64,000 bases of DNA, taken from Rhizobium sp. L43 (GTDB taxonomy: Bacteria > Pseudomonadota > Alphaproteobacteria > Rhizobiales > Rhizobiaceae). Positions 17,734 through 25,344 of this stretch are shown here, in pieces. The position numbers were made by a program, and so were the translations under genes. The stretch is from positions 394,871-458,870 of the forward strand of contig NZ_NWSQ01000005.1 in assembly GCF_002531725.1 (NCBI RefSeq), read 5' to 3'. Numbering within the stretch: the stretch's first letter is position 1; every line of letters starts with the position of its first letter. The notes beneath the pieces are model-generated. The model was given only the letters and a program-made list of their open reading frames with translations. It was not told where the DNA came from and made no database searches.

Positions 17734-18819
17734 ATGACGAACGGTATGGCTAACAAGAGCGTCGTGCTCCAGGACGTGCGAAAAAGCTATGGCAATCTGC
17801 AGGTGGTCCACGGCATCGACCTGACGATCGAGGAAGGTGAATTCGTCGTCTTCGTCGGCCCGTCCGGCTGCGGAAAATCGACGCTTCTTCGCATGATCGC
17901 CGGCCTGGAAGACGTCACCGACGGCGAGGTCGAGATCAAGGGACGTGTTGTCACCGATCTCGATCCGTCCGAGCGCGGCATCGCCATGGTCTTCCAGTCC
18001 TACGCGCTCTATCCGCATATGAGCGTGCGCGACAACCTGGCCTTCGGGCTGAAGATGGCGCGCACCAATGCCGCCGAAATTGAGACGCGGGTGAAGGCTG
18101 CGTCCGCCATCCTGAAGATCGACCATCTTCTCGACCGGCGGCCGGGACAGCTTTCCGGCGGCCAGCGGCAGCGTGTGGCGATCGGCCGGGCGATCGTGCG
18201 CAAGCCCGATGTCTTCCTGTTCGACGAACCGCTGTCCAATCTCGATGCGGAACTGCGCGTGTCGATGCGCATCGAGATCGCCCGCCTTCACCGCGAGCTC
18301 GGCAACACGATGATCTATGTCACCCACGACCAGACGGAGGCGATGACGCTCGCCGACAAGATCGTCGTGCTGCGCGACGGCCGCGTCGAACAGGCGGGAA
18401 CGCCGCGGCAGATCTACGAGGATCCCGCCAATACCTTTGTGGCGGGTTTCATCGGCTCGCCGAGGATGAACCTTTTGAATGCCCGCTGGGGTGAGGGCGC
18501 TCTGGTGGAGGTCGCCGGCCGGCGCATCGACAGCGGCCTGCCGTCGGCAGACAGGCCGGTGGGCGCCGCGGTGACGCTCGGTCTGCGGCCTGAACATCTG
18601 GCGGTGGCATCCGAGCCACCGGGCAGCCTGACGGCCAGGGTCGATTTTTCGGAGTATCTCGGGGGAACGCAGTATCTTTATTGCCAGCTTGCCGATGGCC
18701 AGTCGCTCACCGTCGAGCATCGGTCACCGATCGGCATCACGGCGGGCGAAGAGGTCAGCCTGCTGTTTGAACCATCCGATTGCCGATTGTTCGATGAGAG
18801 TGGCAACCGGCTGCGATAA
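17734..18819 (+). CDS. Sugar ABC transporter ATPase (MalK/UgpC/MsmK type)
   Basis: A 361-residue ATPase, or 357 from the ATG at 17746. Walker A GPSGCGKST, signature LSGGQRQR, Walker B DVFLFDEP and the switch His (YVTHDQTEA) are all intact. The C-terminal ~120 residues form the OB-fold/TOBE regulatory domain of carbohydrate importers (LGLRPEHLAVA, VDFSEYLGG). It ends the arabinoside operon, and the next gene (dxr) is convergent 9 bp away. Such ATPases are sometimes shared by several importers. Confidence 0.94.
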   Translation: MTNGMANKSVVLQDVRKSYGNLQVVHGIDLTIEEGEFVVFVGPSGCGKSTLLRMIAGLEDVTDGEVEIKGRVVTDLDPSERGIAMVFQSYALYPHMSVRDNLAFGLKMARTNAAEIETRVKAASAILKIDHLLDRRPGQLSGGQRQRVAIGRAIVRKPDVFLFDEPLSNLDAELRVSMRIEIARLHRELGNTMIYVTHDQTEAMTLADKIVVLRDGRVEQAGTPRQIYEDPANTFVAGFIGSPRMNLLNARWGEGALVEVAGRRIDSGLPSADRPVGAAVTLGLRPEHLAVASEPPGSLTARVDFSEYLGGTQYLYCQLADGQSLTVEHRSPIGITAGEEVSLLFEPSDCRLFDESGNRLR

Positions 18820-18828
18820 GCGCAGCCT

Positions 18829-20025
18829 TCAGCCGGCGATAGCCAGTTTCATGAGATCACCAGCCCTTTGCCGGGCCTGCCTGTCGGCGGTAAAGACATC
18901 GTCCATATCGGCGGCCGGCGGCAGGCCGGCCAGATCGTCCATGACCCTTTCGGTGATCTCGGCCATGGCGAGGAAGGGCAGCCGCCCTTCGATGAAGGCT
19001 TCGAGCGCCACTTCCTTGGCGCCGTTCAGCACCGCGCCCTGAACGCCGCCGCGCGTCATCGCCAGGCGCGCCAGCCGCAACGCCGGAAAGCGCACTTCGT
19101 CCGGCGCTTCGAAATCCAGCCTGGCGAGCTTGGCGAAATCCAGCCGCTCGATCGGCAGGTTCGGCCGGCGCGGAAAGGACAGGGCATAACCGATCGCCGT
19201 GCGCATATCGGGCGCGCCGAGCTGGGCCAGCACCGACCCGTCGCTATAGCCGACCATCGAATGGATGATCGATTGCGGATGGATGATGACCTCGATCTGT
19301 TCGGGCGTCAGGCCGAACAGATTGCGGGCTTCGATCATCTCCAGCGCCTTGTTGAACATCGAGGCGCTGTCGATCGAGATCTTCAATCCCATTGACCAAT
19401 TCGGGTGAGCGCGCGCGGTTTCCACCGTCACATCCGCCATCTCTTTGAGCGACGCGGTGCGGAAGGGGCCGCCCGATGCCGTCAGGATGACGCGCTCGAT
19501 GGCGTGGCGCTGGTTTTCTTCCAGCACCTGGAAGATCGCATTGTGCTCGCTATCGACGGGGAGCAGCCTGCCGCCGCCTTGGCGGACGGCTGCGATGAAG
19601 AGATCGCCGGCCGAGACCAGGCATTCCTTGTTGGCAAGGGCGATATCGGCGCCGCGGCGCGCCGCCGCGAGTGTCGGCGCCAGGCCCGCGGTGCCCACGA
19701 TTGCCGCCATTACCCAGTCGGCTTCGCGCTCGGCCGCTTCCATCAGACCGGATTTTCCCGAGGCAACCGCGATGCCGCTGCCGGAAAGTTCGCTCTTCAG
19801 TGATTCGTAATGCCGGTCATTTGCCGTCACCGCCAGCCGCGCGCCGGAGGATTTCGCCTGCCGGGCCAGCAATTCGACGTTGCCGTTGCCGGTCAGCACG
19901 GAGATTTCGAAGTTCTCCCGCCCACCCAGATGATCGACGACATTGAGCGTGTTCCGGCCGATCGAGCCGGTCGAGCCGAAGATGCTGAGGCGCCGCGGCG
20001 CGGTTTTGCCGGTCATCATATGCAA
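18829..20025 (-). CDS. dxr: 1-deoxy-D-xylulose 5-phosphate reductoisomerase
   Basis: A 398-residue enzyme converting DXP to 2-C-methyl-D-erythritol 4-phosphate with NADPH, the committed step of the non-mevalonate isoprenoid pathway and the target of fosmidomycin. Seen: nucleotide-binding GSTGSIG near residue 17, ANKECLVSAG, metal-binding VDSEHNAIFQ, substrate-loop SASGGPFR, and NKALEMIEA. Length is normal. Three near-adjacent Met codons (20025, 20019, 20016) make the exact start uncertain; no strong ribosome-binding site is close. It converges with the sugar operon and is not part of it. Confidence 0.96.
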   Translation of the reverse strand: MHMMTGKTAPRRLSIFGSTGSIGRNTLNVVDHLGGRENFEISVLTGNGNVELLARQAKSSGARLAVTANDRHYESLKSELSGSGIAVASGKSGLMEAAEREADWVMAAIVGTAGLAPTLAAARRGADIALANKECLVSAGDLFIAAVRQGGGRLLPVDSEHNAIFQVLEENQRHAIERVILTASGGPFRTASLKEMADVTVETARAHPNWSMGLKISIDSASMFNKALEMIEARNLFGLTPEQIEVIIHPQSIIHSMVGYSDGSVLAQLGAPDMRTAIGYALSFPRRPNLPIERLDFAKLARLDFEAPDEVRFPALRLARLAMTRGGVQGAVLNGAKEVALEAFIEGRLPFLAMAEITERVMDDLAGLPPAADMDDVFTADRQARQRAGDLMKLAIAG

Positions 20026-20416
20026 TTTCGCGAAAAATTTCTCTCGTAGGTTCAGGCTCTACTAGGCTTTGCAAGGGGCGGCAAGTGTGCGGTGCAGCAG
20101 ATTTCTAGCGCTGAGGGGTTTACAGAACAGCCGGGGGATGTGACCCTTATACCATTGCTCGAGGAATCGAGTTTCGCTGGCGGTCGGTCATGGCCGCATG
20201 GGCAATTCGGGGTGCTGCGGCGCCCAGGCACTCGGTGCCGCCGGCCTTCCGGCAAACATTAAATCGAGGATTGAAACCGGGATGAGCGGCTTGGCCGTGA
20301 TCTCTATCGCGGGCTTGGCCGTGATCCCACCGCGTTCGCTACGAGCGCTTTATGTGCGCTGCCGCTTCGATGTCGAGTGTTGCAGCCTGTATCAGGTCAA
20401 AACACGTTCTTATGTC
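20026..20416. other. Intergenic region between dxr and a secreted protein gene
   Basis: About 390 bp without a convincing gene. It includes a small tandem duplication: GGCTTGGCCGTGATC at 20288 and again at 20312, a 24-bp period. Promoters for both divergent genes must lie here, but none is obvious. Confidence 0.45.
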
Positions 20417-21067
20417 ATGACGATATTCAAAATAGCATGCATTCTTTTGTCGATCCTGCCGTCGCTCGCTGCTGCTGCGAGGGCGGATGATCTGCTGATC
20501 TGGTCGCCGGCAAAACTTTCCGACGGGTCCTACAAGGCGACGATGGGTTTTCGCCTGCCAGCGGAATGGGAAACCAGCGCCGGCGCCGATATCGGGCTCG
20601 CCTCGACCAAAGGCGGAGCCTTGCTGCCCGATTCCGGACAGGCCATGCTCTGGGGCCGGATCGTCAGGACGAGTGTCACGCCGGCCGGCCAATCACAGCG
20701 GGGCGCGAAAGTCAGTGTCGATACGCTGCGCGGCAGCGGTGCGCTGACCCTCAGCCGCTCCCGCAGCTGGATCCTGTCCGATACGCTCGACATGCAATCG
20801 AGCCGGTCGATCAGTGTCCAATTTGACGCGGTCGATACCAGGCAGACCTCGGTGACGGCGTCGCAGGCGCTGAAACTGATCTATCCCTGGACGGGAACCT
20901 CGCTTTCGGCTGGCACAGGCGTCAGCAATGCCGGCGGCGACTTCTCGACGACGGTGGGGGTCAACCAGGACATCCTGCCGAACCTCAACCTCGATGCCTC
21001 GGTGAACAATCCGTTTTCACCGGATGAGGCCGGCAGCGTCAATCTCCGCTATCGCCTGCAGTGGTAG
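20417..21067 (+). CDS. Secreted protein of unknown function, beta-rich
   Basis: A 216-residue protein with a clear Sec signal (MTIFKIACILLSILPSLAAA, cleavage after ARA). The mature part has alternating polar and hydrophobic strands and many Ser/Thr/Gly (SLSAGTGVSNAGGDFSTTVGV, INLDASVNNPFSPDEAG-like), ending NLRYRLQW with an aromatic residue. This is consistent with a small outer-membrane barrel or periplasmic beta protein; I do not recognise the family. A longer frame exists upstream, but the signal peptide fixes the start at 20417. It is followed 58 bp later by a BON-domain gene on the same strand. Confidence 0.72.
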   Translation: MTIFKIACILLSILPSLAAAARADDLLIWSPAKLSDGSYKATMGFRLPAEWETSAGADIGLASTKGGALLPDSGQAMLWGRIVRTSVTPAGQSQRGAKVSVDTLRGSGALTLSRSRSWILSDTLDMQSSRSISVQFDAVDTRQTSVTASQALKLIYPWTGTSLSAGTGVSNAGGDFSTTVGVNQDILPNLNLDASVNNPFSPDEAGSVNLRYRLQW

Positions 21068-21125
21068 CGTTGAACCAAACTGCACCGATCGGCGTTTCCT
21101 CGGCAGATTCACGGAGAAACGGATC

Positions 21126-21416
21126 ATGGTTTTCAAGGAACAGACATTTCACGGGCTCGAACCTGAAATAGAAACGGAAATCGCCAACCACGCGTTGCTC
21201 GAGTCGGCTGTCGCCAATGCGCTGGCAATCGCCGGCGGCATTGATGCGGCGGATGTCGAGGTGACGATGGAAGAAGATCAGGTCGTTCTGACCGGCACCG
21301 TCGGCACGGTCGGCGAGATCGAACGGGCGACCGCGGTCGCCAAGGCCGTCGAGGGTGTGCATTCTGTGCGGAACCGCATCCTGCTCGGCGGATCGTCGCT
21401 CGACGGCACGCATTGA
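21126..21416 (+). CDS. BON-domain protein
   Basis: A 96-residue protein in which residues ~20-90 form one BON domain (AIAGGIDAADVEVTMEEDQVVLTGTV..., ending AVEGVHSVRNRIL). BON domains, as in OsmY, are thought to bind membranes or phospholipids. Unusually for an OsmY-like protein there is no signal peptide, so it may act in the cytoplasm or need another route. The ATG at 21126 follows GGAG. It shares strand and close spacing with the secreted protein upstream. Confidence 0.82.
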   Translation: MVFKEQTFHGLEPEIETEIANHALLESAVANALAIAGGIDAADVEVTMEEDQVVLTGTVGTVGEIERATAVAKAVEGVHSVRNRILLGGSSLDGTH

Positions 21417-21463
21417 TCACACTGCGGCCGCTCCGGGGCTGCCGATCACGAATATATCGATGT

Positions 21464-21482
21464 CGTCGCCTATGAGGCGACG
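21464..21482. terminator. Hairpin between convergent genes
   Basis: CGTCGCC / GGCGACG, a 7-bp perfect stem with loop TATGA, lies between the ends of the BON gene and the 50-residue minus-strand gene. No T-run follows on either strand, so the role is uncertain. Confidence 0.3.
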
Positions 21483-21491
21483 TCCCGTTGA

Positions 21492-21644
21492 TCAACCAGC
21501 GAAGCGTTCGACGAGGAAGGACGAGCCGGCCAGACGATCCGTCTTCTGCATGGCGCCCGACCCCTGCGGGTGGTAGGCGATGGCGAGCAGCACGGCGCTG
21601 ACGGCGATATAGGTGATTGCCAAAAGAGTCAGCTTGATACGCAT
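21492..21644 (-). CDS. Small single-pass membrane protein, 50 residues
   Basis: The reverse strand encodes 50 residues from an ATG at 21644, preceded by ACAGGAG nine bases away. Residues 3-24 (IKLTLLAITYIAVSAVLLAI) are one membrane helix, followed by a short polar tail ending VERFAG. The strong ribosome-binding site and helix after a basic N-terminus argue for a real gene. Function unknown. Neighbours are small envelope proteins on both strands. Confidence 0.65.
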   Translation of the reverse strand: MRIKLTLLAITYIAVSAVLLAIAYHPQGSGAMQKTDRLAGSSFLVERFAG

Positions 21645-21759
21645 GATGAATACTCCTGTTTCGCGATAAACGCGGCTAAACTTGCGAAGTTCCTCATGGC
21701 AAGATCAGGTGGAAGCCCGGCCGATCGGATCAGCCGGGCTTATCCTACATAGGTTTGCC

Positions 21760-22020
21760 TCATCGGCAGATCCGGGTTTCCTTGACGATCGTATGGCCAT
21801 GGCGGCGGATCTTCTCCGTTTTGGTGAAGCAATCGCGCGACACGCGATGCGACATCCCATAGTGGCGGTTATACGGACGGTGGCGGTAATAGGGGCGTTC
21901 CGAATCGCCGTAATAGGGGCGTGCATTATCCGTGGTGATGGTGACACTTGCCGCCTCTGACGGCATTGCGGAAAAGACGGACGCCGCAGCGAGCGTACAG
22001 GCGAGGATGAACTGTTTCAT
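21760..22020 (-). CDS. Small secreted Tyr/Arg/His-rich protein
   Basis: An 86-residue protein with a Sec signal (MKQFILACTLAAASVFSAMP, cleavage after SEA). The mature protein contains a tandem-looking Arg-Pro-Tyr-Tyr/Tyr-Arg-His region (RPYYGDSERPYYRHRPYNRHYG) split over two similar blocks, followed by a Cys pair (RDCFTKTEKIRRHGHTIVKE and final TRICR) that could form a disulfide. GAGAGG precedes the chosen ATG. I recall similar short secreted proteins in rhizobia, but no function. Just upstream, the 15-mer TCTGAGTTGGTCCTG is present as a direct repeat (about 22036-22065). Confidence 0.75.
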   Translation of the reverse strand: MKQFILACTLAAASVFSAMPSEAASVTITTDNARPYYGDSERPYYRHRPYNRHYGMSHRVSRDCFTKTEKIRRHGHTIVKETRICR

Positions 22021-22180
22021 GACGAGCCTCTCTTTCTGAGTTGGTCCTGTTCTGAGTTGGTCCTGGGTCAACTCGCCGGAAGCGCTGTCGGTTCAATCAC
22101 ATAGAGTTACCGATTGTGTCGACGAAGAAACCTTTGCGGCCACGGATCGTTAGCGCTGGGGAAGGACGGAGACACCGCTC

Positions 22181-22699
22181 ATGGGACCGATTGCAAGGAT
22201 CATCGCCATCGTCGCCGGGCTTGCCGGCGGCACGGTTTTTTCGCAGGCGCCGGAATTTGCCCAGCAATACCGCCAGCGGATCGGTGGAGCGGTCGACGAA
22301 TTGCGGGTCATCGTCGAGGATTTCAACCGGCAAGCGGCCGACCATCATCTCGATCGCCAGCAGGCGCTGACCGCCTATGCACAATCCTCCGACGATTTCC
22401 TGCGCGACCGCGGCGTCTCGATGCAGAGCACGATCACCCGCTACGAAACGCTGCTGTCGCAGCAACTGAAACTCGGCACCGCCGCCCCCGTCGCCAAGCC
22501 CTTCGTGCTGTTGGGAGAACCGGACGACGTCGTTTTCGCCAATACCTGGCGTGATTTCGTGCCCGGTGTTCCTGTCAGTTTCGCCGGTCTTGTCGGGGGC
22601 GTAATTGGTTTTGCCGGTGGGTGGGTCGTGACGGCGCTGCTGGGGTTGGGGGCACGACGCGTTGGGCGCGGACGACGAGCCGATCGTCAGGTGCGGTGA
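22181..22699 (+). CDS. DUF2937 family membrane protein
   Basis: A 172-residue protein with a hydrophobic N-terminus (IARIIAIVAGLAGGTVFSQAPEFAQQYRQR), a helical middle (VDELRVIVEDFNRQAADHHLDRQQAL) and a second membrane segment near the C-terminus (FAGLVGGVIGFAGGWVVTALLGLG). This layout and the PEFAQQY-QR-GG segment match DUF2937, a family of unknown function. The C-terminal ~15 residues are Arg-rich. It starts at an ATG preceded by GGAG about 10 nt upstream. Confidence 0.85.
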   Translation: MGPIARIIAIVAGLAGGTVFSQAPEFAQQYRQRIGGAVDELRVIVEDFNRQAADHHLDRQQALTAYAQSSDDFLRDRGVSMQSTITRYETLLSQQLKLGTAAPVAKPFVLLGEPDDVVFANTWRDFVPGVPVSFAGLVGGVIGFAGGWVVTALLGLGARRVGRGRRADRQVR

Positions 22700-22826
22700 G
22701 CCAATACGGGAGGTCAGGCGTCCTGCTGCCCATCTTGAAGACGAGGTCGGTCATTCCATTCCTCCCGCAGGATGAGGGGAAGCAGACGACTTGAAGCAAG
22801 CGGCCGCTGCAAGATGCTCTGCTAGC

Positions 22827-23090
22827 TCAATGAAGAACGGCGATGGCCGTTACGCCAGCTTCATCCGCGGCGCGAATGATCGCCGCCCTCAGCTGCTCAG
22901 GTTTAGCGTTACCCTTCACGACGTCCAGACAGATTTCAATAGCAGCAAGGAACTCCTTTCCGTCGTCGCACGGGAACTCGTTCATGAGCGCGTTGGCGGC
23001 CCCCACGGCTGTCCTGACGGAAAAAAATCTGTCGGGGTCCTCAAAGAGAAGAATGACGGGATCGAATTCGATCGAAGTGTCCCATTCCAT
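22827..23090 (-). CDS. DUF982 family protein
   Basis: An 87-residue protein starting MEWDTSIEFDPVILLFEDPD at 23090, with GGGAG nine bases upstream. The pattern of an opening W, PV.L, a VRTAVGAANALM segment, FLAAIEICLDVVKG and a helical ending RAAIIRAADEAGV fits DUF982, a family expanded in rhizobia, often on plasmids, and of unknown function. It sits in a patch of lower GC and decayed sequence. Longer upstream frames lack a ribosome-binding site. Confidence 0.8.
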   Translation of the reverse strand: MEWDTSIEFDPVILLFEDPDRFFSVRTAVGAANALMNEFPCDDGKEFLAAIEICLDVVKGNAKPEQLRAAIIRAADEAGVTAIAVLH

Positions 23091-23160
23091 TACACAATAC
23101 TCCCGATGGGATGGCATATTGTTAACGCTGCAAGGGGCGTGCCACCGCACGACGCGGGTC

Positions 23161-23311
23161 GCATGCGCGCACGAGCTCGAGGGTATCATCGCCAAAGATC
23201 GGAACACGCCGAGATCGAGTATCGGGCCTGGACGCATGACGGGAAGTTGCGCCGCGCCTGATATAAAGGGCTGAGAGAGGAGCAGGACAACGCGTCACTT
23301 ACGAGTTGGAA
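23161..23311 (+). pseudogene. Remnant of an ATP-dependent DNA ligase D gene
   Basis: Two short fragments read like the ligase domain of LigD. Frame one, from 23161, gives ACAHELEGIIAKDRN, similar to ligase motif IV (LEGI[VI]xK). Another frame, from 23208, gives AEIEYRAWTHDGKLRRA, a stop, then YKGLREEQDNA, matching the LigD C-terminal segment E(I/V)EYRAWT-DG-LRHASYKGLRE. In intact proteins these segments are around a hundred residues apart, so the middle has been deleted; a Ser codon appears to have become TGA. Identification rests on remembered family motifs. Confidence 0.6.
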
Positions 23312-23325
23312 TAGTCCGTCAACCG

Positions 23326-23631
23326 CTACGGTCCGCAACCGACACAAGGCTTGAGAATACCGATCAGAGCCAATACAATCGTTAACGAAAGAAAAGAACT
23401 ACCAACTACCAAAACAGGCCACATAATCAGGAACTTCTCTCTCGGCTTAGCTAAATAGCGATCATCATCTTGGGCCTCGGACCGGTACAGACTGGGCCCA
23501 AAATCCATGCTGAAATCGAAGCCATTTCTAACGTAGAAGATCCACGACCTGAGGTACCAATACCAATTGTTTGCGCAAAGGCCGCCCACCAGGCCGAACA
23601 CTACCCACAGCGCGATTCGATCTTCTGTCAA
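23326..23631 (-). CDS. Small membrane protein of unknown function
   Basis: A 101-residue protein with two hydrophobic segments, near residues 7-25 (ALWVVFGLVGGLCANNWYW) and 70-92 (WPVLVVGSSFLSLTIVLALIG), and a polar loop between them. It uses more A/T-ending codons than its neighbours. The start appears to be TTG at 23631 with only a weak GGGA upstream, so the true start and even its reality are uncertain. No family recognised. It lies between the ligD remnant and tRNA-Arg. Confidence 0.45.
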   Translation of the reverse strand: MTEDRIALWVVFGLVGGLCANNWYWYLRSWIFYVRNGFDFSMDFGPSLYRSEAQDDDRYLAKPREKFLIMWPVLVVGSSFLSLTIVLALIGILKPCVGCGP

Positions 23632-23880
23632 TTAAGCTGTCCCGAATAAGCCACGGTTGTTAGTTCATCCCGCGTTTGTCGAGTGGGCCAATACTCCGAT
23701 GTAGATCATTACACATTGTCGGACCTTTCGCCACGACCCGCAGCAATTCCCCCATTTATATGTTGATCCAAAGCTTGCGTCGAAACGGCCCGGGTACTTA
23801 CTCGCTTGAAATCAACGGAAGCAGCCTGCAACACGATTGCCAACTGCGGCGGCAACATTTCGATGTAGATTGTTGGATAT

Positions 23881-23957
23881 TGGTGATCCCGACGCGATTC
23901 GAACGCGTGACCCCCAGATTAGGAATCTGGTGCTCTATCCTGCTGAGCTACGGGACC
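23881..23957 (-). tRNA. tRNA-Arg (anticodon CCT)
   Basis: The reverse strand folds into a full cloverleaf of 77 nt including an encoded CCA. The acceptor is GGTCCCG / CGGGATC with discriminator A, the anticodon arm is CCAGA-TTCCTAA-TCTGG, and the T arm contains GTTCGAATC. The anticodon CCT decodes AGG. The flanks, especially the side holding the ligD remnant, look accessory, and tRNA genes are common integration targets; no attachment-site duplication was seen. Confidence 0.95.
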
Positions 23958-23973
23958 ACTGAATGCCATGCAT

Positions 23974-24002
23974 ACAAAAGGCTTGGCGCGAAGCCAAGCC
24001 TT
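23974..24002 (-). terminator. Rho-independent terminator of the M20 amidohydrolase gene
   Basis: Minus strand: a perfect 10-bp stem AAGGCTTGGC / GCCAAGCCTT with a 5-base loop, ending in CCTTTTGT, nine bases after the amidohydrolase stop codon. Confidence 0.78.
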
Positions 24003-24010
24003 AATTGTTG

Positions 24011-25174
24011 CTAGGCGCCGAGGCGCTGTTCGGCGAGACGGACCCAGTAGGAAATGCCGTGGGCGATGGCGTCGTCGTTGAAGTCGTAGGCCGGGTTGTG
24101 GAGGCCGGCGCTGTCGCCGTTGCCGATGAAGATAAAGGCGCCGGGGCGGGCGTTCAGCATGTAGGAGAAATCCTCGCCGCCCATCATCGGCTCGATCTCG
24201 GCGTTGACGTTGGCCTCGCCGGCGATGGCGCTGGCGGTGGCCACAGCATGCTCGGTCTCATCGGGGTGGTTGACGGTGACGGGATAGTTGCGATGGAAGC
24301 TGATCTCGGCCTCGGCCCCATGGGCTGCGACCAGGCCCTCGACGATCTGCCGGAAGCGTGTCTCGGCGAGCGTGCGCACCTCGGCGTCGAGAGTGCGGAC
24401 GGTGCCGGCGAAAGTCGCATCGTTCGGAATGACGTTATGGGCGAAACCGGCATTGAACTTGGTCACCGAAACGACGACCGAGCTGATCGGATCGGCGGTG
24501 CGCGAGGCGATCATCTGCAGGTTGGCGACGATCTGGGCGCCGATGGCGATTGGGTCGATCGTCCGGTGCGGCTGGGCGGCATGGCCGCCGCGGCCCTTGA
24601 TGGTGACGGTGAACTCGTCGGTTGCCGCCATGATCGCGCCCTTGCGGATGGCGAACTGTCCCACGGGCAGGCCCGGCAGGTTGTGCATGCCGTAGACCTC
24701 TTCGATGTCGAAGCGCTCCATCATGCCGTCCTTGACCATCAGGTTGCCGCCGCCGCCGCCTTCTTCGGCGGGCTGGAAGATGACGGCGACATTGCCGTTG
24801 AAGTTGCGGGTCTCGGAGAGATATTTCGCAGCGCCGAGCAGCATGGCGGTATGGCCGTCATGGCCGCAGGCATGCATCTTGCCCGGTGTCTTCGAAGCCC
24901 AGGACTTGCCGGTGATTTCCGTCAGCGGCAAGGCGTCCATGTCGGCGCGCAGGCCGACGGTGCGGCGGCCTTCGCCCTTGCCCTTGATCAGGCCGACGAC
25001 GCCGGTGCGGCCGATGCCGGTGACGATCTCGTCGACGCCGAATTCCTTCAGCTTTTCAGCGACGAAGGCGGCCGTGTTTTCCACCGCGAAGAGGAGTTCG
25101 GGCCGGGCATGGATGTGGCGGCGCCATTCGGCGACTTCGTCCTGCAATTCCGCGGCTCTGTTCAAAATCGGCAT
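24011..25174 (-). CDS. M20D family amidohydrolase (hippurate hydrolase / aminoacylase-like)
   Basis: A 387-residue zinc peptidase-like amidohydrolase. Seen: RADMDALP, the metal motif HACGHDGH near residue 100, the catalytic Glu pair in FQPAEEGGGGG, GRGGHAAQPH in the dimerisation domain, and MMGGEDFSYM near the C-terminus. This family removes acyl groups from amino acids or conjugates; members include hippurate hydrolase and IAA-amino-acid hydrolases. The substrate here cannot be told. The ATG at 25174 is preceded by AGGAA; the upstream ATG has no such site. Divergent from the dacF-like gene. Confidence 0.92.
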   Translation of the reverse strand: MPILNRAAELQDEVAEWRRHIHARPELLFAVENTAAFVAEKLKEFGVDEIVTGIGRTGVVGLIKGKGEGRRTVGLRADMDALPLTEITGKSWASKTPGKMHACGHDGHTAMLLGAAKYLSETRNFNGNVAVIFQPAEEGGGGGNLMVKDGMMERFDIEEVYGMHNLPGLPVGQFAIRKGAIMAATDEFTVTIKGRGGHAAQPHRTIDPIAIGAQIVANLQMIASRTADPISSVVVSVTKFNAGFAHNVIPNDATFAGTVRTLDAEVRTLAETRFRQIVEGLVAAHGAEAEISFHRNYPVTVNHPDETEHAVATASAIAGEANVNAEIEPMMGGEDFSYMLNARPGAFIFIGNGDSAGLHNPAYDFNDDAIAHGISYWVRLAEQRLGA

Positions 25175-25344
25175 ATTCGCGTTCCTATTATGAAATCCCG
25201 ACAATCTTTCATCGCATCACAACGGTGTGAAGCTGGGATGTGAGGCTGTGCAAATTACTTCGTCAATGACCTTTGCCATGTCATAGCCATATAGGCTAGA
25301 TAGGGGAAGGTTTCGAGATTTTCCTAATATCCGAAGGACGAACC

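Noticed and set aside
20198..20416. N-terminal extension of the secreted protein at 20417
   Set aside because: The extra 73 residues have no signal or homology, while a normal signal peptide starts at 20417.
22575..22756. Minus-strand frame starting MTDLVFKMGSRTPDLPYWL with GGAGGAATGG before it
   Set aside because: The ribosome-binding site is good, but more than half overlaps the DUF2937 3' end on the other strand and the later part is Pro/Arg-rich noise. Left out, but worth a conservation check.
23881..23957. tRNA-Arg as the edge of an intact genomic island
   Set aside because: No integrase nearby and no second copy of the tRNA 3' end in the window; only decay is seen.
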